Virus record (IMG/VR): IMGVR_UViG_3300045141_000130
Coordinates: 1 to 64,000 of that record
Strand: one strand, 5' to 3'
From: a virus
DNA length: 64,000 nucleotides
Position 1 is the first letter of the stretch. Each line of letters opens with the position of its first letter. Positions 59,778 to 64,000 of the stretch are shown here, one piece after another. A model generated the notes under the pieces. It searched no databases and had not been told where the DNA came from. It saw nothing but the letters and a program-made list of their open reading frames with translations. A program made the position numbers and the translations under genes.

Positions 59778-60398
59778 GTGCCAGACGTCGACGACGAAGA
59801 CCCGTCACGACACACGTACGAGAGCCGGGAGATGGCCGAACGGGAACTGGCGGGCTGGTTCCCGCCGTCGGTCCCCGAGGAGGCCAAACCGGAACTCATG
59901 CGCATCGCCATCGTCGAACACCCCGGGCAGGAACCCCTGCGCACCCTGTGGAGCATCCACCCGGAGTTCGTCTACCTGACGAACCCCGAACTGTGGATGC
60001 TCGTCACCTGGATCACCGGTGACGAGCGTTCCCGCGGCAGCCTCCGCGGGATACCGCTGCTACTGGTCCAGCTGGCAGCGCTGCGCGATCACCATGTCGC
60101 GCTCATCGGGCAACTCAACGAACTGACATCCAACCAGGAGGCAAACACCATGACCGAACCCATCAACGTCGACCCCAGCACCGTGATCCATCAGGGAACG
60201 ATCAGCATCGCCATCGACTTCCGGGCAACCTTGGCGCCCACCGAGTTCCTGGAGGGCGACGACATCGAGGAGGCGCTGAACAAGTTCGCCGACCTGGAGG
60301 CGATCAAGAACGCCATCAAGGCCGCTCCCCGGCTCGACGGCATCTCCATCGAGAGCATCTCGTTCGGTGCTCAGGTGGCCAGCTTTTTGACCAGCTGA
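59778..60398 (+). CDS. Unknown protein with a possible internal start
   Basis: A 206-residue protein from GTG. The first 115 residues are acidic and helical; the last 82 (from MTEPINVDPSTV) form a domain like the C-terminus of the previous protein (HQGTISIAIDFRAT, LDGISIESISFGAQV). An in-frame ATG at 60150 has a good CAGGAGG site eight bases ahead, so the C-terminal domain may also be made alone. Confidence 0.65.
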   Translation: MPDVDDEDPSRHTYESREMAERELAGWFPPSVPEEAKPELMRIAIVEHPGQEPLRTLWSIHPEFVYLTNPELWMLVTWITGDERSRGSLRGIPLLLVQLAALRDHHVALIGQLNELTSNQEANTMTEPINVDPSTVIHQGTISIAIDFRATLAPTEFLEGDDIEEALNKFADLEAIKNAIKAAPRLDGISIESISFGAQVASFLTS

Positions 60399-60404
60399 CC
60401 TTCT

Positions 60405-60548
60405 GACGTGGCCAGGGCTTGGCAAGCCGTGGCGGGGTCGGGTCGGCCGTGGCGTGGCTAGACAGGGCCGGGTTTGGTGTGGCTCGGAATGGTGCGGCGA
60501 GCCAGGGTTCGGCTCGGCATGGCATGGCCGGGTTCGGTGAGGTATGGG
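60405..60548 (+). repeat. GGYNN pentanucleotide array 4
   Basis: About 28 units starting soon after the stop codon and ending GAGGTATGGGG, where a strong hairpin starts. Same rules as the other arrays. Confidence 0.75.
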
Positions 60549-60575
60549 GCCCCCCAGCCTTCGGGCTGGGGGGCC
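60548..60575 (+). terminator. Array-end hairpin, 12 bp with UUCG loop
   Basis: GGCCCCCCAGCC/GGCTGGGGGGCC around TTCG, perfect. Followed by ATCCTCGTCGC with no U-tract. Lies at an array end but no gene follows; another array does. Confidence 0.6.
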
Positions 60576-60589
60576 ATCCTCGTCGCAGG

Positions 60590-60782
60590 GGGGTTGCGGC
60601 GAGGCTGGCTGAGGCGCGGCGCGGCGGGGCAGGGTCCGGCTTGGCCAGGCATGGCTGGGCGAGGTTGGGTGTGGGGTGGTTAGCCGAGGTCCGGCGCGGC
60701 TGGCTGGGGTTCGGCGGGGTGGGGCTTGGTCTGGCGTGCCCAGGCACGGTGAGGTATGGGGCCCGCCACGGGGGGTGTGGCG
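60590..60782 (+). repeat. GGYNN pentanucleotide array 5 and end hairpin
   Basis: About 34 units, ending GAGGTATGGGG and then a CGCCAC/GTGGCG hairpin (60764-60782). The hairpin runs straight into the next array. No gene is visible here on either strand; open frames exist only because the repeat lacks stops. Confidence 0.7.
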
Positions 60783-61100
60783 AGCCATGGATAGGACTGG
60801 CAAGGCTGGACCTGGCGGGGCAAGGTCGGACAGGGCAAGGCGTGGCCTGGTGCGGCTGGGTTAGGCACGGCCTGGTGCGGCTAGCTTCGGCGGGGCGTTG
60901 GCTCGGCATGGCCTGCCGTGGAAAGGTTGGCCGAGGCAAGGCGTGGCAAGGCGCGGCGAGGTGAGGCCTGGCAGGGCAGGGCGCGGCGAGGCGGGGCAGG
61001 CCACGGCGGGGCGAGGTGTGGTCAGGTTCAGGTGGGGTCTGGGTCTGGCGTGGCAGCGGCTGGGCCAGGCCCGGTTTGGCCAGGCGCGGCGTGGTATGGG
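60783..61100 (+). repeat. GGYNN pentanucleotide array 6
   Basis: About 63 units, with a few phase slips, ending CGTGGTATGGG on which RNA motif copy 3 starts. Part of a 915-base gene-free stretch. Confidence 0.75.
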
Positions 61101-61146
61101 CCGCCCGTAAGTCCTTAGCCGCCGGATGCGGCTAAGGCCGGGCGGC
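61100..61146 (+). ncRNA. GTAAGT RNA motif, copy 3
   Basis: Outer stem GCCGCCC/GGGCGGC, GTAAGT, inner stem CCTTAGCCGC/GCGGCTAAGG (10 bp) with CGGAT loop, CC. The inner stem is much longer than in copies 1 and 2 but the internal loop is identical. Tail GAAACAAG. Confidence 0.7.
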
Positions 61147-61170
61147 GAAACAAGTCTTCCTTCCAATCTC

Positions 61171-61268
61171 AGGCTAGGCATGCCGAGCACAGGCATGGCC
61201 TGGATAGGTGCGGCGCGCTGCGGTTGGCCGTGGCTCGGCAGGGAAAGGCTTGGCAAGGCGAGGTATGG
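61171..61268 (+). repeat. GGYNN pentanucleotide array 7
   Basis: About 19 units with some imperfect ones at the start, ending GAGGTATGGG. Leads into the array-end hairpin before the 227-residue gene. Confidence 0.7.
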
Positions 61269-61294
61269 GTCCCCAAGGAGAAGCCTTGCGGGAC
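61269..61294 (+). ncRNA. Array-end hairpin
   Basis: GTCCCCAAGG pairs with CCTTG-C-GGGAC (10 bp with one bulge). Starts on the last G of the array and has the A-rich tail AAGAACAAAGGAG, which includes the ribosome binding site. Confidence 0.5.
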
Positions 61295-61313
61295 AAGAAC
61301 AAAGGAGCACGCC

Positions 61314-61997
61314 GTGGTTACACGGAGCCGCAGTACCGCAGTGAAGCCGGACCCGGAGCCGAACGCTCTGGACGGTGATGTGAGCGACTCGGGCAACGCC
61401 ACGTACGAGGCCAACCGGCCCTTCCGGGCGGCCGTCGAGATCACCGGCGACTCGGTGATCCTGTTCCACCGTTGGCAGTCCGACGCGGTCGACGCGAAGG
61501 CCGCTGCCGCCAAGGGGTCCCGAGCGAAGAAGACCGATGATGTTGATTCTTACGTTTGGGAGAACGAGAACGGGGTGCTGTGCCTGCCCGGCGAGTACCT
61601 GCGTTGCTCGCTCACCAACCCGCAGAACGGTGCCGCGAAGTACCTTCAGGACCCGCGGTCCCCCCGCAAGTCGGCCTTGGATTTGTTCAAGGCTGGTGTT
61701 GTCAGCCTCACCGACCTGGCCCCGATCACCAAGGCGGACGGCACACCGGCCGAGGGCTGGGACCACCTGGACCGCCGCCGCGTGGTGGTGCAGAGGTCGG
61801 GCGTCACCCGCTCCCGGCCCGCATTCGCCACCGGCTGGAAGGCGGAGATCATTTTGATGTCTCTGCTGCCTCAATACATCAGCCCGTCATTGCTGCGGAC
61901 GACGCTGTCCGACGCTGGGAAACTCGTTGGGGTGGGCGACTTCCGGCCCACCTTCGGCCGGTTCAGCGTCACGAAGTTTGAGGTCCTCCAGGACTAG
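61314..61997 (+). CDS. Unknown conserved-looking phage protein
   Basis: A 227-residue protein with GTG start behind AAAGGAG. Folded throughout: FRAAVEITGDSVILFHRWQS, LCLPGEYLRCSLTNPQNG, DLFKAGVVSLTDLAPI, VGDFRPTFGRFSVTKFEVL. I recall similar unnamed proteins in actinophages but know no function. It lies between arrays 7 and 8. Confidence 0.65.
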   Translation: MVTRSRSTAVKPDPEPNALDGDVSDSGNATYEANRPFRAAVEITGDSVILFHRWQSDAVDAKAAAAKGSRAKKTDDVDSYVWENENGVLCLPGEYLRCSLTNPQNGAAKYLQDPRSPRKSALDLFKAGVVSLTDLAPITKADGTPAEGWDHLDRRRVVVQRSGVTRSRPAFATGWKAEIILMSLLPQYISPSLLRTTLSDAGKLVGVGDFRPTFGRFSVTKFEVLQD

Positions 61998-62238
61998 GCG
62001 AGGCTGGGCTGGGCATGGCGCGGCTGGGCGCGGCAAGGCCTGGCTAGGAATGGCAAGCCGGGGCGCGGCTAGGCGAGGCTGGGCGGGGTCAGGTGGGGCT
62101 AGGTTCGGCGTGGCATGGCGAGACATGGCTCGGCTGGGCAAGGCGTGCCTTGGCAAGGCGCGGCGCGGCTGGGAAAGGCAAGGTCGGGTGGGGCCTGGCG
62201 AGGTCCGGCCGGGTATGCCGAGGCTCGGTGAGGTATGG
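61998..62238 (+). repeat. GGYNN pentanucleotide array 8
   Basis: About 48 units from the stop codon to GAGGTATGGG. Ends with a hairpin that has a CTCG loop, and then promoter P3. Last array in the window. Confidence 0.78.
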
Positions 62239-62258
62239 GTTTCACCCTCGGGTGAGAC
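62239..62258 (+). ncRNA. Array-end hairpin
   Basis: GTTTCACC/GGTGAGAC (8 bp, one wobble) around CTCG, starting on the last G of array 8; tail GAGAAG. Confidence 0.5.
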
Positions 62259-62275
62259 GAGAAGTATTGGCCTGC

Positions 62276-62304
62276 TTGCGTTCTCGGTTTTGACCCCATA
62301 CAAT
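62276..62304 (+). promoter_or_regulatory. Rightward promoter P3
   Basis: TTGCGT and TACAAT at 17 bases. The best spaced of the three. It would start a transcript near 62311 with no credible open frame before the terminator at 62433. Confidence 0.68.
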
Positions 62305-62306
62305 GG

Positions 62307-62468
62307 GGACATGCCTTCCGAACAACTGGGCGCCGCTGAGGCGAACACCAGCGGGAGGCGAAGCACTGGATGTCCGTTGCGGGGTGCAAGTCCCCGGTTC
62401 CTGCAAAGAGCCACGGAGTCCGGTTCGACCTAGAGGCCCCGCCTGATTCGTCAGGCGGGGCCTCTTTC
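62307..62468 (+). ncRNA. Structured non-coding RNA of about 155 nt
   Basis: Between P3 and a terminator there is no good coding frame. GGACAT (62307-62312) pairs with ATGTCC (62370-62375), enclosing GCCTT/GAGGC and CCGCTG/CAGCGG helices. Then CGTTGCGGGGTGC, with GGGG/CCCC around TGCAAGT, and a GGTTCGACC T-loop-like sequence before the terminator. Not recognised as tRNA, tmRNA or any known small RNA. The promoter and terminator flank it exactly. Confidence 0.6.
62433..62467 (+). terminator. Intrinsic terminator of the ncRNA
   Basis: GAGGCCCCGCCTGA/TCAGGCGGGGCCTC, 14 bp perfect, TTCG loop, then TTTCGTT. The most regular terminator of the window. Confidence 0.8.
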
Positions 62469-62475
62469 GTTGTGT

Positions 62476-62525
62476 GCCCGGCAGCATTCCCGCTGCCGGG
62501 CTTTCGCATTTCTCCAAGGAGGAGA
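62476..62525 (+). promoter_or_regulatory. Two-hairpin translation-initiation element
   Basis: GCCCGGCAGC/GCTGCCGGGC (62476-62501), then TCTCC/GGAGA (62511-62525) with AAGGA loop; ATG two bases on. Confidence 0.55.
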
Positions 62526-62527
62526 GC

Positions 62528-62836
62528 ATGACAACAGCGGTTGTGAAGAAGGCAAAAGCGGGGACCGTGCTCGTCACGGCCGAGATGTACGCCGTGATCC
62601 GCGAGACGAAGAAGGGCCACGTCAAGGTGGACCTGATGCTCCGCCTGCCGAAGCCGAGCCAGCAGGGACTGGTACGGCTGTGCCGCCGCACCTTCTACGC
62701 CTACGGGCACACCGGCTACCGGTCCCAGGACGCACAGCGCTGGGCTGAGGCGGAGGCCTGGGCCAACGCCCGGCTGTACGCGCTGAGCACCGGCCCACGC
62801 CGCCAGTTCCTGTATCTCACCGGGGCGCAGAACTGA
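62528..62836 (+). CDS. Hypothetical small basic protein
   Basis: A 102-residue protein (MTTAVVKKAKAGTVLVTAEM), alpha/beta, basic, with an aromatic C-terminal part. Last base shared with the next ATG (TGATG). Function unknown. Confidence 0.62.
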   Translation: MTTAVVKKAKAGTVLVTAEMYAVIRETKKGHVKVDLMLRLPKPSQQGLVRLCRRTFYAYGHTGYRSQDAQRWAEAEAWANARLYALSTGPRRQFLYLTGAQN

Positions 62837-63231
62837 TGGCCGGGATGATCACCAGGCTGGACGGGACGCCGCTGGACGAGTCGGACTCGGCCATGGTCGC
62901 TGCGTGGTTGGGCAAACGGGCGGTGCAGCGTGGCCCCAGGGTGGGGGACCATGTCGAGTTCGCCGATGGCAAGACCCTGGTCATCGCCACCCGCTGGGGC
63001 AGCGGCATCCAGGTCACCACGGGGGGGACGTTCTATCTGCGAGACAACGGCAGGCTCGTCTGCGAGAGCCCGTCGTTCCAGTCCGTCAACGACCAGGGCC
63101 TCACCCGGTCGGCCAGGACGGTGTACACGAAGGTCTGGTTCTACCATCGCGGCGAGCCTGTCGCGGGCGGTGGGATCGAGATCAATGTTCCTTCACGGTG
63201 CTACCGCTCTCCGACGCGGTCGCCGAAATAA
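62836..63231 (+). CDS. Hypothetical protein
   Basis: A 131-residue beta-rich protein (VGDHVEFADGKTLVIATRWG, GGTFYLRDNGRLVCESPS). Coupled to the previous gene. Function unknown. Confidence 0.6.
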   Translation: MAGMITRLDGTPLDESDSAMVAAWLGKRAVQRGPRVGDHVEFADGKTLVIATRWGSGIQVTTGGTFYLRDNGRLVCESPSFQSVNDQGLTRSARTVYTKVWFYHRGEPVAGGGIEINVPSRCYRSPTRSPK

Positions 63232-63249
63232 TCCAACAGGAGAAGTTGA

Positions 63250-63483
63250 ATGACAGATGTTGAACCGCCGCTCGCACAGGTGATCCGGTTGGTGTTGGGG
63301 GAGGCGGCGCACGAGTCGACCCCGGAGGCCAACCCCAGGGATCGGATGTTGGTGGCGGCGACCCTGCTGGTCGTCGCCATAGTCGTGGCGTGGCCGAAGG
63401 ACCGTCCGGCACCGGCACCGGTGGCAGCGGCCTACCGGTTCGGGCAGGACGTGTGGACGCGCCGCGGTTGGTGGATGAACTGA
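63250..63483 (+). CDS. Small membrane protein
   Basis: A 77-residue protein with one membrane helix (about 32-48; MLVAATLLVVAIVVAW) between an acidic N-terminus and a C-terminal part with Arg/Trp. AGGAG site before the ATG. Followed by a 12-bp hairpin. Confidence 0.62.
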   Translation: MTDVEPPLAQVIRLVLGEAAHESTPEANPRDRMLVAATLLVVAIVVAWPKDRPAPAPVAAAYRFGQDVWTRRGWWMN

Positions 63484-63491
63484 TAGCCCTC

Positions 63492-63519
63492 GATGCCCCC
63501 GGGTCCGCCCGGGGGCATC
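63492..63519 (+). terminator. 12-bp hairpin
   Basis: GATGCCCCCGGG/CCCGGGGGCATC around TCCG. No U-tract. The next gene has a plain AAGGAGG site after it. Confidence 0.55.
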
Positions 63520-63539
63520 GCCACATCAAGGAGGAACAG

Positions 63540-63866
63540 ATGGGAAGACACAGCGCACCCGAGGGTGCGGAAGAGCCCGACGTCGTGACGGTGCTCTATC
63601 ACGGCAGGCATCGCAACGAGGAAGCGAACGCCGCGGAGGCGGAGGCGAACCACCGCCTGTTCCAGTGCGCCTGGTGCCTGCTCGGGGACGGTGACGGCCG
63701 GGACTGGGACACCAACCAGGAGTACGCCAGGGCGATCTACGAGTTGGTCGGCGACTTCTTCGAGTTCGACAAGACCGAGGTGCCCGCCCTGCTCAAGGCG
63801 GGCCGTTACATGAACGCCGAGGGTCTGGACTGGCTGCTACGGCTGCTCCAGGACGGTCGGCGGTGA
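63540..63866 (+). CDS. Hypothetical protein with CxxC
   Basis: A 108-residue acidic helical protein (MGRHSAPEGAEEPDVVTVLY) with a CAWC motif near residue 43. Overlaps the next gene by GTGA. Function unknown. Confidence 0.6.
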   Translation: MGRHSAPEGAEEPDVVTVLYHGRHRNEEANAAEAEANHRLFQCAWCLLGDGDGRDWDTNQEYARAIYELVGDFFEFDKTEVPALLKAGRYMNAEGLDWLLRLLQDGRR

Positions 63867-64000
63867 CCTACCCCAGGAACAGCCCGGACTTCGCCGGGCC
63901 TTGTCCCCGCTGCGGCGGGGGTGTGCCCAGCGACGGGCAGCCGGGCGCCTACCCGGGGGCGCTGTCCCGGCTGGACAACAAGACATACATCTGTTCCGGC
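63863..64000 (+). CDS. Zinc-ribbon-type small protein (partial)
   Basis: GTG start in GTGA overlap; runs off the window. CPRCGGGVPSDGQPGAYPGA and LDNKTYICSG give the first knuckle and the start of a second one, as in common small actinophage proteins of unknown role. Confidence 0.6.
   Translation, partial: MTYPRNSPDFAGPCPRCGGGVPSDGQPGAYPGALSRLDNKTYICSG

Noticed and set aside
57333-61268. CRISPR array
   Set aside because: There is no repeat of 20-40 bases alternating with unique spacers; the period is five bases.
58227-61874. Several long minus-strand frames across arrays 3-6 (for example Pro/Arg/Ala-rich 200-340 residue products)
   Set aside because: They are antisense to the arrays and owe their length to the same lack of stops; no ribosome binding sites, and the peptides are only echoes of the pentamer.
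62418-62435. GGTTCGACC as a tRNA T-arm
   Set aside because: No matching T-stem, anticodon arm or acceptor stem could be drawn. It may be a T-loop in the ncRNA, but not a tRNA.
62433-62501. Two adjacent hairpins as an attachment site or inverted-repeat end of a mobile element
   Set aside because: No transposase or integrase is nearby, and each hairpin fits a terminator or leader role.

Overview
This window looks like part of a double-stranded DNA, siphovirus-type phage of a high-GC actinobacterium. The evidence is very GC-rich coding sequence, a complete head and tail-tube gene set, a tail-assembly-chaperone frameshift at the left edge, collagen-like fibres, an M15-type endolysin, and a WhiB-like iron-sulfur regulator, a family essentially confined to Actinobacteria and their phages. 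No integrase, partitioning gene or tRNA gene was found, so the part seen here reads as a lytic phage. The host genus cannot be fixed from sequence alone.

The layout is divergent around a control region at about 50.37-50.58 kb. Everything to the left is transcribed leftward (minus strand). In transcription order this gives: small regulators (HTH proteins, WhiB; 50.4-48.3 kb); a tightly coupled string of small genes with ATGA or TGATG overlaps (48.2-46.3 kb); replication and recombination genes (Cas4/RecB-like nuclease, possible OB-fold protein, primase-polymerase/helicase, RuvC-like resolvase; 46-40.8 kb); more small genes (to 39.1 kb); a terminator-like hairpin at 39.03 kb; three collagen-like fibre genes (38.1-31.0 kb); endolysin; a 1464-residue fibre with a peptidase-S74-like end; minor tail proteins (to 19.8 kb); then terminase, portal, an unrecognised 1184-residue protein, a minor head protein, an XkdF-type protease, two Gly/Ala-rich repetitive proteins, scaffold, decoration protein, major capsid, head-tail connectors, tail terminator, tail tube and the tail assembly chaperone running off the left edge. 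Having the fibre and lysis genes upstream of terminase in the same transcription direction is not the commonest siphovirus order.

Everything right of 50.4 kb is transcribed rightward and consists mostly of small genes of unknown function (coiled-coil, membrane and zinc-motif proteins) and one DUF932-type protein. This early-type arm carries the most unusual non-coding content. (1) About 1.8 kb of pentanucleotide arrays, consensus GGYNN, keep a 5-nt phase for tens of units. They sit only between genes, and most blocks end in GGTATGGG plus a hairpin. (2) A recurrent RNA motif follows three arrays: an outer stem, GTAAGT, an inner stem, CC, then the outer stem closing. All three copies have different but complementary stems. 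(3) A two-hairpin element stands before most genes: a GC-rich terminator-like hairpin, then a small hairpin with a purine loop whose 3' side contains or abuts the Shine-Dalgarno sequence. Its stem sequences covary. (4) Three promoters share a TACAAT -10 box and have the element CGTTGCGGSGTGC downstream. One of them drives an apparently non-coding RNA of about 155 nt that ends in a perfect 14-bp terminator. Together these suggest an RNA-level control system spread over the right arm, which I do not recognise from described phages.
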